From: Lucifuga dentata
Taxonomy: Eukaryota; Chordata; Actinopteri; Ophidiiformes; Bythitidae
Direction of reading: 5' to 3'
DNA length: 64,000 nucleotides
NCBI GenBank assembly: GCA_014773175.1
Contig: VXCM01001510.1
Span: forward strand, 1-64,000
Shown here: positions 48,330 through 58,879 of the stretch, one piece after another
How the letters are laid out: each line of letters begins with the position of its first letter
Position numbering within the stretch: the stretch's first letter is position 1
Notes under the pieces: model-generated
What the model was told of the DNA's origin: nothing
The model's input: only the letters and a program-made list of their open reading frames with translations
Database searches by the model: none
Translations under genes and position numbers: made by a program

Positions 48330-49303
48330 TGCTGCGTTCCAGTCAAAGCAGGATGTCGGAATTTCCCATTTGAAAGTTCTGACCTCCAAGTGTTCCAGCA
48401 CCACACGATGCCAAATGCAAAAAAAAAAAAAGGCTGACCACTAATAAATACTATAAAACAGATAAAGTTAGTAATAAATACTAACTAAAGTAAAGTTAGA
48501 TTAAAGGGCTGTTGGGTTGAACTGTTACAATGATAATATTTACAGTGGATGTTAAACATTTGTCGATATATTTTGACCTTTTTATTTCAGTAGGTACGTT
48601 TACATGGTGGCTTTTTTGTCAGAACATCCTGTTTACATGAACAAAGTGATCAGATTGATGTCCCAAGAAAACAATCTGAAGTATTTGATAGATTAGACCT
48701 TTCCACTATTTTTAGTTCCTTGAGAACATTAAGTAGGAACGTCGTCTCCGCCAACGACCACTTCTGCTTTACAACCGTGAAGCTTCTCAAACCATGCTGC
48801 GTGTGAAATGTCATGTCGTTGCTCACATAATACACATGCGCACAAAGCTCCTACCATGGAAAGCAATCCGATGTACCATTTACATGGACTTTGATTGGGT
48901 TTTTAAAAGGTGTACACGCCCCCCCCCCCCCCCCCNCCCCCCCCCCCCCAACCTGATTAGAATTTTATTCAGATTCGCTCAGTTTATTTAGATTGACGTG
49001 GTAACATGAGGCAGTTTTAATCGGGTTGGCATCTAATCCGATTACTTATGGTCCATGTAAATGTAGCTACTGACATGCAAGGAAAAATACTTTTTTCGGC
49101 TGTTATTTGATTATTTACATTAACAAAGTTCGCTTCCGTGGGTGCGGTGGCCATGTTGAGTGATGTTATCCTCATTGGAGTTGGGGAAGATGGATTTGAT
49201 CCAAGTTCTAAGTCGTAGCTTTGTCTTCAAGTGCCGTTCCAACACATTTTTTTCAAGCAGGAGTTCTGAAATTTTTGAGTTCCAAATTGACTGGAAAGCA
49301 GCA
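48330..49303. mobile_element. family E MITE, copy 2, with nested element
   Basis: TGCTGCGTTCCAGTCAAAGC at the left, ACTGGAAAGCAGCA at the right. TAA lies on both sides as a candidate 3-bp target duplication. Interior AAGTGCCGTTCCAACACAT matches copy 1. A separate element (48590-49070) sits inside it. Confidence 0.8.
48590..49070. mobile_element. nested MITE with GTAGGTACGTTTACATGG termini
   Basis: The 18-bp termini GTAGGTACGTTTACATGG and (inverted) GTAGCTACATTTACATGG differ at two positions. Inner CGATTAGA/TCTAATCCG and ACATGGACTTTGATT-type blocks lie inside. A C run with N 48936 lies near the middle. Confidence 0.75.
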
Positions 49304-50057
49304 TAAGAATCAAGAACAATATCATCAAATCTCTAGAATCAAGCGTGGGGGGATTTTCTAGAAGCATTCTTTCCCTGTTGGAGTTGAAGCTCTTTGCGTG
49401 CGACTTTGCAGCGTGTACATGGTGGGTGGCAGCCAGCAAATACAGAGATCAGACATCTTATAAAATGATCTTTTGTGTCTCTTCTTTGGTTGATTAAGTG
49501 TTGTTTGCTGACTCAGACAGAGAGGATAATCCCTCCTCAAGATCAGATCCTGAACAGGAGGAGATAAAGGAGGTAAATGATGAGGAGCAGAAGGACTGAA
49601 AACAGAAGCAGCGATCCTAACAGCATGTTTAGGAGAGAAATCCTGCAGTCGGTGTGGCTCAGAGCTTTGCTGACTGTCTTGGTGCTTCACGATCTCGTGT
49701 TGACAGCAGCTCGAGTTGATCACAGTTTGGCAGCTGATGTGTCAGTACAGTCAGATCTTCACAAAATGACTCGCAAAGACCCGAAAAGACTCAAATCTGC
49801 ACATGAAAAATGACAGAAAAGAGAGAGGAGGATCTAAAAGTCTTTATGACCCGCTGGACTCACCTGTGGCTCATCCCATTCAAACTCACTCATAATATTC
49901 TGTGTAAAATAAAAAGGTTTTTGAGACGAATAAGTTGCAGATTAGAACCAAATGTCACCAACTCTGGTTTGGCTTTATGCATAGGACGGCAAGTGTCCCT
50001 ACCAATTTTATTGGGTAAAGTTTGTTTTACATTAGATGTTGTTCAGAAATTTGCTAC
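49304..50057 (-). other. intron, no gene
   Basis: Unique sequence with overlapping short frames on both strands, none with recognisable motifs. GTGTCCCTACCAATTTTATT near 49989 resembles the insert within family A copy 7. Confidence 0.45.
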
Positions 50058-50345
50058 TTAAAGGAGTATACCAATACTTTTGCATGTTTGTACCCAATTC
50101 ACAGTACACATTACGTTATCGCTGCCAAATATGCTCCTACAGCAGTAAATAATAGAATTCTTTATCCTACCTTCCAGACTTCCGTTGGTTTCAGTTTGTT
50201 AAAGTACGCTATAAAACTCAACTTGAAGCTTGAGATACATAATCCATCCCAGGGAGCCACACGTTATTTTTATCTTTGTGGTGGCATGTTATGTTTTTTT
50301 GTCCAACATGGAGCTTTACAGAAGAAAATTCATGTCTCTGTCAGG
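50058..50345 (+). mobile_element. family A element, copy 9 (truncated)
   Basis: TTAAAGGAGTATACCAATAC at the left, followed by CTACCTTCCAGACTTCCGTT and GTTTCAGTTTG. The right half is missing. Confidence 0.75.
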
Positions 50346-51427
50346 GACGGATTTTGCCATGGAGTGACAAAATCAAAACAGGAAAAAGTGTTAACATGAT
50401 GCAAGACAGATTTGTCATATGTTCCTAGTGATTGTTATTTGATCCATATAGAAAACAAACTATGACAGCAGAAGCTGAATTTGACTTCAAGATAACGTGT
50501 GGAAAACCAAATGTTTCATGTGATATCACATGAAGAAGGCGTGCTGTCTTCAGATGGGAGAATGGAGTAACATACTAAGAACATACAACCACACGCTAAC
50601 CTTCAGTACACAAAGAACGCGACAGGAGGTATTGGTACTGGCTGCAGTCTCTCTCTATACGACCACTCAGATCTGTGTCGGGAAAATCATGACCTGATCC
50701 TCAGGTTTCACACACACACATACATACATACATACATATATACATACATACATACAGTACATACATACACACACATATATACACACATATATACATACAT
50801 ACACACACACATACATACATATACTCTGGTACATTTATAATTTATAATTATATAATACAACTATTAGTCATATTAACAATACTGTTGTAATATAACTGTT
50901 GATTCTACTATACTGTGATAAGATAAGATAAGATAAGATAAGATAAGGTATGGTACGGTACTGTACGGTATGGTAAGGTAAGGTAAGGTACGTATGATGA
51001 GATATGATATTTTGTATTGTCACTGCAGGTCATATAATGACATTTTGTGTGGTAAAGCCAGCATTCTGAAAGCCAGCAGTCATTACAAGAATAAAAACTA
51101 TGATACATTATATACATAATACTTATAAAAGAATACTACACATTCATAAAGTTCTATCGGTGTATCAATGCAAATGTCTCCTGATAGATGTAATATGATA
51201 CATGAGCAATACTACTAATACTACCAGACCATGATGTGCTCTGGTAGTATTAGTAGTAGTTAGTAGTAGTTAGTACTGTGTACACAACAGTATCTGACAC
51301 CAAAGTAAAGTATATACTTCACAGTCTGTGAGTGTAGATTGGCTCTGGTTTCTTATCTCATTTTAGTGATTTCTTATGTATTTTTATATTTTATAGTTTC
51401 TATTGTGTATTCCTTTTTATTCATAGT

Positions 51428-51493
<66 letters not shown>

Positions 51494-51872
51494 ATGTTCA
51501 TCTGAACAAGTGTTAAATAAGTTTGAAAGTTACCACCTTTTCATGACATTTGTTTCTTATGGACAATCAAAGATGGCCTTAATGGTGCCTTCTCTGCTTC
51601 TAGATCAATCATAGATCAATAGATCACCTCAAAACTAATTCTCATCACATTCACACCACAAACAAACCACTCCAGTGGCCACTTGCTTAAAAGTGTGTGT
51701 TTCTGGTCCACATCTAGGTGTTATTGCTGAATCGCACCAAGAGGGAAAACATACCTGAGTCCGATTCAACCGAACTAAAAGCAGGAAGATGAAAACAGCT
51801 TAAATCTCAGCGGTGGGTTTCTGACCTGGATGTGATGATGGAGGGTTTTCTGGGTTTTGGTGTTTTACTCAC
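50346..51872 (-). other. intron end next to exon 51873; microsatellites
   Basis: CATA/CA repeats at 50708-50820, (GATAA)n at 50919-50946 followed by GGTACGGTA-like repeats, an 18-bp inverted pair at 51211-51228 and 51240-51257, and a (CTAT)n tract at 51430-51493. No exon. Confidence 0.7.
51430..51493. repeat. (CTAT)n microsatellite, about 16 units
   Basis: An uninterrupted tetranucleotide run, about 380 bp downstream in the gene direction of exon 51873-51980. Confidence 0.97.
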
Positions 51873-51980
51873 ATCGAATAGTCTCTCGATGTAGACCTCC
51901 TCGTTGACCTTCTCCCTCAGCATGTCCTGAGAGTGACGAACGAACGTCACATAACCGTCGGCCACGTCCATCCCAGGCTT
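51873..51980 (-). CDS. cadps: cadps coding exon (residues ~254-289)
   Basis: 108 nt, phase 0 on both sides, acceptor CCTTCTTGCAG|AAG, donor TTCGAT|GTGAGT. It encodes [20 protein letters not shown] then [16 protein letters not shown]. It is followed by the 32.1-kb intron. Confidence 0.97.
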
Positions 51981-53372
51981 CTGCAAGAAGGAGGAAGGAA
52001 AACGAGATTTTACATCAAAACCAAAGATGAACTTCTTTTTCTTTACATACTTTTCATGTTTCTTTCTTTCTTTGGTTTTTTTTTTAACATACTTCCTTTC
52101 TTCAGTGTTTTTGTACTTCTTTCCATACTTTTCCTTCTTCCTTTCTCTCATCATTTCTTTTCTTCCCTTCCCTGTTGCTTTCTCTTCCTCTCTTTTTCAT
52201 CATCTCTTCCTTTATCATTTCCTTTCTTTCTTCCTTTTTTCCTTCATTTTCCTTCCTTCATCTTTTATTTCCTTCTTTCTGTCTTCCATCTTTTTTTCCA
52301 TCTTCAGCTAAAGTAAAATCATTAAAATCCCTGAAGACTGAGATTTGATATTTTCCTCCTTCAACTTTATTCGTCTCCTAAAACTCAGTTAACACGTTTG
52401 CTGCGACTCTTCCGACGTGTAAATGAGTTTTTTTCTTAAACAATGAAACTCTAATTTTGTACATTAAGGACACAATTAGAAAACGTCGCCCCCTGTCAGT
52501 GCAGAGTGTCATCACATCCACTGACAGGCCATTTGTCTGAAATTTGTGTGTGTGTATGTGTGAGGGCCGAAGTGTTGGCAGCACACAAACACACACATAC
52601 ACACACACACAAACACACCATGTGTTGTACAGCATGGACTCAGAATGCATGCAGTCTGTCAGTGTGTGTCCACATGCATATGAATGAAAGGACATTTGGG
52701 ATATTTGCTGTGTAAAATTCCATCTGGATTTATGATTCTATTGGCGACAGCGTGGTCAAATAATTCAGCATGAAAACACACACTTACACAGTAGCACACA
52801 CACACAATGGTTCTACTAGTGAGCAGAACCATATTTCTGCTAAACCGTGTACTTCTAAGTCATTTTAAGGCATAAAATATCTGAAATTTAAAATCACATT
52901 TTTTTTTATCCTTTATTCTGTTTTTTTTCTTATTTTATTGCTTTAATCTTTCCTTCCATCATTGTGTTTAGTCCTTTCCAGCTGTCTTATACTTCCTTCC
53001 TTCCTTCCTTCCATGTCTTTTACTTTACTTTCTTTCAGCTTTCCTTCTTCCCACACTTCTTTCTTCCGAATTAAGGCCTCATATTTCTTTAAATATGGAA
53101 GATTAAAGGACCATTCAAATAAATACACCTTAAAATAAGTGATAAACAGTCTTAATCACTAATCTAAGAGCAGACTGAGAACCAGTAAGCAACACTTTGG
53201 GTTCCACTTTGCTGTGAAGTTTCAGTTGCTTAACCCCTTTAAATGACTCATTTTCACCTTAATGTGAATATGAGAAGTTTCAGGGTTTTTTTAAAGGTGT
53301 AAATGTAAGGGTTTAGGTTATCGCCTCAGAGTGGATATATTTATCCACTCTGATAAATACTGTGTGACTTAC
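51981..53372 (-). other. cadps intron (1392 bp), purine-rich tract and CA repeat
   Basis: A long TTCC/TTTC tract on the plus strand at 52040-52310, so GA-rich in the pre-mRNA. CA/TG runs at 52543-52617. A second TTCC run at 52990-53010. Open frames through the tract are composition artefacts. Confidence 0.75.
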
Positions 53373-53405
53373 AGGCACGTCCACATACTTGGAGGCGGCT
53401 TTCAC
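53373..53405 (-). CDS. cadps: cadps 33-nt micro-exon (residues ~243-253)
   Basis: A very short exon, 33 nt, phase 0 on both sides: VKAASKYVDVP. The acceptor is CTCAG|GTG and the donor is CCT|GTAAGT. It supplies exactly the 11 residues expected between SFLSFT and KPGMDVAD in CAPS proteins, so the call is firm despite the size. Skipping would stay in frame. Confidence 0.94.
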
Positions 53406-53880
53406 CTGAGGATAAAAAGGAGAGAGAGAGAGTGTGAAAAACTGCCTGGACTCCAGCTGTGGTTCCACTTTTCACACTAAAAGCATGTCCACAGTGGGCA
53501 TGACGGCTGGTACTTTACTGCCCGCTGGACTGAAAAAGTGCACCAACAAATCCAATAAACCCGCTTTGTCATTCTGTGGGAAACCAGCTGAGGTGTTAAG
53601 CTGTTTGGTGCTGAGGAGAGCTTGAAAAAAACCAAAAAACTAAAAGGTCAATTCAGCTAAGAAAAAATAATAAATTACATAAAAATGATTTTTAACCAGA
53701 AAGCAGCTTAGCTCAGATCTCTGGAAAATGAGTCAGAATCAGAAAAACACACAGATGAAACATGAAGGCTCATGAATAAAGGCAGTTTCCTTTAACTAAA
53801 CGTTAATCGAGCGTTTGTTTATAAAGCGACTGAAGTTTATTCTCTGATTAAAAGGAGGATGCTTTGATTTGGTTACTTAC
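53406..53880 (-). other. cadps intron (475 bp)
   Basis: Unique sequence between CTCAG acceptor and GTAAGT donor. No further feature seen apart from a short GA run near 53421. Confidence 0.8.
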
Positions 53881-53964
53881 TGTGAAAGACAGGAAGGAAG
53901 AGAAGAGCGTCCCCTCGTCGTATCTGGATAGTTTGGCTAAGACGCTTTCTAGAATGACCACAAA
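53881..53964 (-). CDS. cadps: cadps coding exon (residues ~215-242)
   Basis: 84 nt, phase 0 on both sides, acceptor CCTTTGTCAG|TTT, donor TTCACA|GTAAGT. It encodes [20 protein letters not shown] then FSSFLSFT. The [14 protein letters not shown] stretch is near-invariant in CAPS1. Confidence 0.96.
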
Positions 53965-54170
53965 CTGACAAAGGAAGAGACAAACATTGAATGTTAAATT
54001 ATAGCTGCATTATCGTTTACCTGCTACATGATAATGCATGTTAACGTGCAGATATTGAAGAATTAACAAAAGAAAACAATGAAATTCCCACATTTTGTGA
54101 AATGAAATGAACACTTGCTGGAATTCCTAAACTTATCTGACCTTGTATGTAAACAGAATAGTGGTTCATG

Positions 54171-54764
54171 CTAGTTCATTAGCATGAGCAGCGATAGCCA
54201 CCGTACTAGTTCATTAGCATGAGCAGCGATAGCCACCATGCTCGTTCATTAGCAAGAGCAGCAATAGCCACAGTGCTCATTTATTAGCATGAGCAGCGAT
54301 AGCCACTGTGCTAGTTCATTAGCGTGAGCAGCGATAGCCACCTTACTAGTTCATTGGCATGAGCAGCAATAGCCACTGTGCTAGTTCATTAGCATGAGCA
54401 GCGATAGCCACCGTGCTAGTATATTAACATGAGCACCGATAGCCACCGTGCTAGTACATTAGCATAAGCAGTGATAGCCACCGTGCTAGTATATTAGCAT
54501 GAGCAGCGATAGCCACTGTGCTAGTACATTAACATGAGCACCAATAGCCACCGTGCTAGTACATTAGCATGAGCAGCGATAGCCACTGTGCTAGTACATT
54601 AACATGAGCAGCGATAGCCACCGTGTTAGTATATTAACATGAGCACCGATAGCCACCGTGCTAGTACATTAGCATGAGCACCGATAGCCACCGTGCTAGT
54701 ACATTAGTATGAGCAGCGATAGCCACTGTGCTAGTACATTAACATGAGCAGCGATAGCCACTGT
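54171..54764. repeat. 35-bp minisatellite, about 17 copies, inside a cadps intron
   Basis: Unit CTAGTTCATTAGCATGAGCA plus GCGATAGCCACCGTG, 35 bp. Variants include TTCATT/TACATT, AGCATG/AACATG and CAGCGAT/CACCGAT. The variants alternate in blocks, suggesting higher-order expansion. It lies between exons 53881-53964 and 55356-55430. Confidence 0.97.
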
Positions 54765-55355
54765 GGCCAAACACACATCCTACAGAAAGAAAGAAAGAAA
54801 GAAAGAAATTTCCCATTTCAATCATAGTGGAGGAAAAGTAGAAAATCTCTGAAATGGAAATACTCAAAGTTAAGTACCAGCAAGTTTAAACAGTTGAATA
54901 CTGGAGTAAATGTACTTATATACTTCCGCCTGAACCTTTAAAATGACATCAGCTGATCTACAGGTTCAGTCTAAAGCCAGACAGACAGAAGTACTTATGA
55001 CTTTAATTGTAAGTAATCGACACACACAACTTTCAGTAATTGTGTGTGTTGCGTTATCGTACACCGTACGACTGAATCAACTATCCTTCACAGCTAACGA
55101 CCCCGTTCTCTGTGCTTAGACTGTACTGTACCGACTGTATTGATTGATACGTACGACCGCGGTANCCCCGTTCTCTGTGCTTAGACTGTACTGTACCGAC
55201 TGTATTGATTGATACGTACGACCGCGGTATTCACGCTGTACGTTTAAACAGAAGCTCCGTTTGGCTTTGTGACTGACAAGAGTTCATTATTTAGTGGATC
55301 AGCACAATGAATTAATCTGAATAAAAGTATAACTGTGTCTACCTTTGCGTCTTAC
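54765..55355 (-). other. remainder of the intron, with duplicated assembly join
   Basis: An AAAG run at 54786-54808. 64 bp (55101-55164) are repeated exactly after the N at 55165. No exon. Confidence 0.7.
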
Positions 55356-55430
55356 CTTTGCTACCAGCAGAGTGGTCATCTCCTTCACCGTCTCCTCAAT
55401 CAGGTTGTCAATTTGGGAATGGTACTGTCT
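55356..55430 (-). CDS. cadps: cadps coding exon (residues ~190-214)
   Basis: 75 nt, phase 0 on both sides, acceptor TCCTCCTCCAG|AGA, donor GCAAAG|GTAAGA. It encodes RQYHSQIDNLIEETVKEMTT then LLVAK, a predicted helix matching the CAPS segment just before the FVxILEGVLAK block. Confidence 0.94.
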
Positions 55431-57497
55431 CTGGAGGAGGACAGAGAAAATCATTATTTGTCAGAACTTATTTTCCACAGAGATTTTAAACAGGAACATC
55501 AACATTTCATTGTTCGGTTCAAGCACGGACCTATGAATAAATTCATACATTTGAGTTCGCAGATTAAAGAACCACAAAGTGTGGAAATATGTATGAACTT
55601 AATGGTTCCTTTGCTAATCAAAGGTGTAGTTTATTTAACATTAAACACGCACGCCTGACCTTCTCTGGTTCTAGATCAATTAATCAGTAGATTGCTCTGC
55701 AGGTGGTTCAGTAGTATACAGATCATGTTCACACACCAAACCAAGACCTAGTGACCTCAAAGTGTCAGTGCAGTTGTTTTGGTCCATACTCCCTGCCCAA
55801 ACAAACCGTAACAATTGGACCAAACCATGTAGGTGTGAAAATGCCTTGAAGGGAGAATCCACTGTACAAAATCTAGGAAACTGGCCCTTATGCCATCACA
55901 GAGTTACTTCCTGTTGGTGCTAAACACAACTCAAGTCTGTACAGGAAGAAGCCAAAAGAGAAACTAAAACCAAAACTCTGAAAGAGAGAAAGAGAGGTTG
56001 TTTTCTAATTTCAGGCCATTATTAATGATCTCTTCTCTCCCATCACACTGTTAATTCTATCTCAGTCATCTTCTATCTATATGTTTTTAAACTTGTGCCA
56101 ATTAATACAAATAAATAAACTTTCAGCTCTCTTATTTGAAGGGCTCAGAACTTATCAGTCAAACCCTAGTCAATGAAACAGAGCTCAGCGAAGGACTTTG
56201 GAGCGATTCGTCCTGCTGGTGTGTTCCAGACGGCACTTTGACAGCGACAAATCCCTTTGTTCAGCAGTAACAGAACAGCGAAGGATTCGAGAATAATTAA
56301 TTCATCGTCAGTAATCTGCCTTGAGACGCCGCGAAATACGAGATATGTCACCTCTACCCCATGTATATTCAAACGATCTACACATATGCTAATGAGAGCC
56401 AAACAATTCAAGTGGAGGGACACACACGGGGGAAACTGATGACTAATTATACATTTGGGAACTGGAGGGTGAGATTTCAATTGAATTCGTCACCACACTT
56501 ACTTACCCAGTCTCTAAGAAACTTTCACAAGACGGAGGGAGAAAAAAAAGAATAGACAGAGGTGACATGGGCACGAAAACAATCAAAGAAAGAAAGAAAG
56601 AAAGAAAGATATCCATGCAATATCAAATGAGAATAATTAAAAAATAAAAATTTTGACACATTATGTGTTGGTTTTCACAAAAATACACTGAATAAATGTA
56701 ACAAAACACTTACAAATAAAGGGGGAGGGGCAGAAAAGCAAAATCAAGCAATATCTCTTCATACATCTTTTATAGATCCTCCATTTATTTTCACTCTTCG
56801 TGTCCACATGTACAGCCTGAATACTGTCAAAGCAAATCTCAATTTTTTTTTTGCCTCCAGTGACAAAGTTATTTTTCACCTGCATTTGTTTGTTTGTCTG
56901 TCTCTGTCTGTCTGTCTGTCTGTTTGTTTGTCTGTGTAGGATTACTCACAATTTTCTAAATTGATTTTGGTAAACTTGGTAGAAGGGGTAAGCACGGTCA
57001 AAGAGAAGAGAGCACTGATCCGGATCCAGTGGCAGAGCCAGAAATTTTTAAAAATTATATCTTAACACATTGGGAAATTTTTTTTTTCTAAATTGTTGTC
57101 AATTTCTTCAAAAATCATACACCAACCACAATCAATAGAAAGACAAACAAAAAATTAGGCATATTTATCCTACGACAGACTATCAGTATAGGTGCAATTT
57201 GGCTGGATAGGGAGCTGGATCTGGTCCTTTAACATTGCTTGGTAAGGAGGCACATTAATGAAAATGCTGTACAGTAACAAATATGGCAGAAACACCAACA
57301 TGTAGCTGCGATGATGATGATTCAACGGTTTTGACGTATTTGTAACAGATCCAGAAAAATATTATTTATTATATCTGTTTTTTGTTTTTTTTTTTGTTTG
57401 GTTTTTAGGCCAGAATATTATTAGAAGCAGACAGATTGTGTCTGGACTTGTTTGGCCTTGGTGGAAGTACGATTTCTGATGAGTGATTTTCTAGTCT

Positions 57498-57849
57498 TTA
57501 CAGGAGCATACCAGTGATTTTGCGTGTTCGAGCCCAATCACATACATGTTAAGTTAATGAAGAAAATGTATTTCTCCAACTGGAAATATAGCCCCAGAGG
57601 AGAAATTAAAATGGTCGTGCCTTCTACAATCGTGCATAGCAGGTGAAAAATGAATATTAAGGTGGATGTATCACCTGAACATTTGATTTTGAAAGATTAG
57701 GGGATTTGGAAAAATTAACATGAAAACTAAAATAGGGTTTTAGGTTTTGAAAAATGGTTGACAGCATATGCATGTATATGTATGCATGTTGTATTATGTA
57801 AAATCGTTGTTGGGCTTAAACATGCAAACTTGCCGGTATGGCCCTTTAA
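57498..57849 (+). mobile_element. family A element, copy 10 (internally deleted)
   Basis: ACAGGAGCATACCAGTGATT at the left, GCCGGTATGGCCCTTTAA at the right. The interior runs directly from the left terminus to the ATGTATTTCTCCAACTGGAA block, so about 200 bp are missing. Confidence 0.8.
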
Positions 57850-57953
57850 AGATGTAATCAGTTTTATTTCAGCGTCTTTTTTGGACTAAATAATCATTTA
57901 TCAGCTGATTCTGAGCAATGTCAGACACTCCTCTGTTTCCTCAACAGCTTATG

Positions 57954-58013
57954 AGATAAAACCTTTTCTACGTTTGGGGAGAGGTTAAATGACAAAGGTC
58001 AAATCGGGTGAGA
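57954..58013 (+). repeat. 60-bp direct repeat, copy 1
   Basis: AGATAAAACCTTTTCTACGT…AAATCGGGTGAGA. Matches 58602-58661 at 59 of 60 positions, in the same orientation. Confidence 0.95.
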
Positions 58014-58273
58014 GTAGAGCTTAACCTCACATCCACGGACTCTGTATATTTGCTGGAAGTGGATTTGTGCTCCTGACTGTGTATATCATGGGAATGCTCA
58101 ACTCTCTGAGGCTCCCTGAACTTTCCATCTTTCCTGGGAACGTTCCACAGTCTCAAGCTGCCTATCCTACCATCAGCTCTGTGTGTTTTTAATTTCTGCA
58201 TTGGATTTAAACTGGGATGACTGAAGAATAAACCTGATCAAACCACGGCATAAGGTAAGAAAGACGAGTCTAC

Positions 58274-58421
58274 CTCCTGGCCAAGGTCCATGGCACACAG
58301 TTTGGCAGACTGGGCCTTGGCATCCACCATGACGTTGAACATAGTGCAGATGGATTGTGGCACACGGAAGTCGGTGGCCCGGCTGCTCTTCTGAAGCTTC
58401 GCCTCGAAAGCTGCTCGCGTC
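58274..58421 (-). CDS. cadps: cadps coding exon (residues ~141-189)
   Basis: 148 nt, acceptor CTCTCTAAAG|G, donor CAGGAG|GTAGAC. It completes Arg (CG+G) and ends in phase 0. It reads [20 protein letters not shown], then [20 protein letters not shown] and LCAMDLGQE. This is the most diagnostic CADPS block in the window. The exon sits between two copies of a 60-bp direct repeat (57954-58013 and 58602-58661). Its loss would shift the frame. Confidence 0.97.
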
Positions 58422-58601
58422 CTTTAGAGAGACAACAACACAAAACAGAAATGAGAGTCAGAATCTGTACATACGTTTTACCGACTGCGATTTTATTTAC
58501 ATTGACATTTGTAAATCTGTGGCTCTCAATCCTGGTCCTCAAGCACCACAGCACTGCATATATTCCATCTCCTGTCATTGCATCTGAGGCCAAAGGCGTC
58601 C

Positions 58602-58661
58602 AGATAAAACCTTTTCTACGTTTGGGGAGAGGTTAAATGACAAAAGTCAAATCGGGTGAGA
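58602..58661 (+). repeat. 60-bp direct repeat, copy 2
   Basis: The second copy, 648 bp from the first, in the intron on the other side of exon 58274-58421. The flanks do not match. Confidence 0.95.
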
Positions 58662-58723
58662 AGTTTGGCTGCCAAAGGAGTTCAAAACTACAGTCGACCT
58701 CTGCTATTGTTACAGCATCTTAC

Positions 58724-58879
58724 CGTTTGATGCAGGACTCGATCATGTCACTGGACATCAACTTCAGTCGGCTCTCCAGGTGTTTACCAAACTCCTCCTC
58801 TGGCCAGTGCAGATCTTTGATGAAGCTCTGCAGGGCGTCCAACTTCCAGAAGAGATCCTCTGACGTCCCTGAGCCGTTA
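58724..58879 (-). CDS. cadps: cadps coding exon (residues ~89-139)
   Basis: 156 nt, acceptor CCCTTGCAG|T, donor AAACG|GTAAGA. It completes Asp (GA+T) and ends inside Arg (CG+G). The product contains [19 protein letters not shown], then [17 protein letters not shown] and SDMIESCIK. The FGKHL and MIESC positions favour CADPS over CADPS2. Length is a multiple of three with phase 2 on both sides. Confidence 0.96.

Larger units (their letters stand above)
55431..58273 (-). other. cadps intron (2843 bp) with candidate enhancer-like block
   Basis: AAAG run at 56586-56609, TCTG/TTTG run at 56886-56935 and family A copy 10. The block 56160-56440 is high-complexity with AATAATTAATTCATCGTCAG and ATATGCTAATGAGAGCC (homeodomain- and octamer-like). 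It may be conserved non-coding DNA; this is inference. Confidence 0.45.

Noticed and set aside
49577..49813. 78-residue plus-strand frame
   Set aside because: No motif, no splice context, overlaps another frame on the opposite strand.
51933..52316. Plus-strand frames rich in F/L/S resembling membrane segments
   Set aside because: They are translations of the TTCC/TTTC tract on the strand opposite cadps.
54171..54764. Regular 35-bp spacing suggested a CRISPR-like array
   Set aside because: The units are contiguous with no unique spacers, and the genome is vertebrate. It is a minisatellite.
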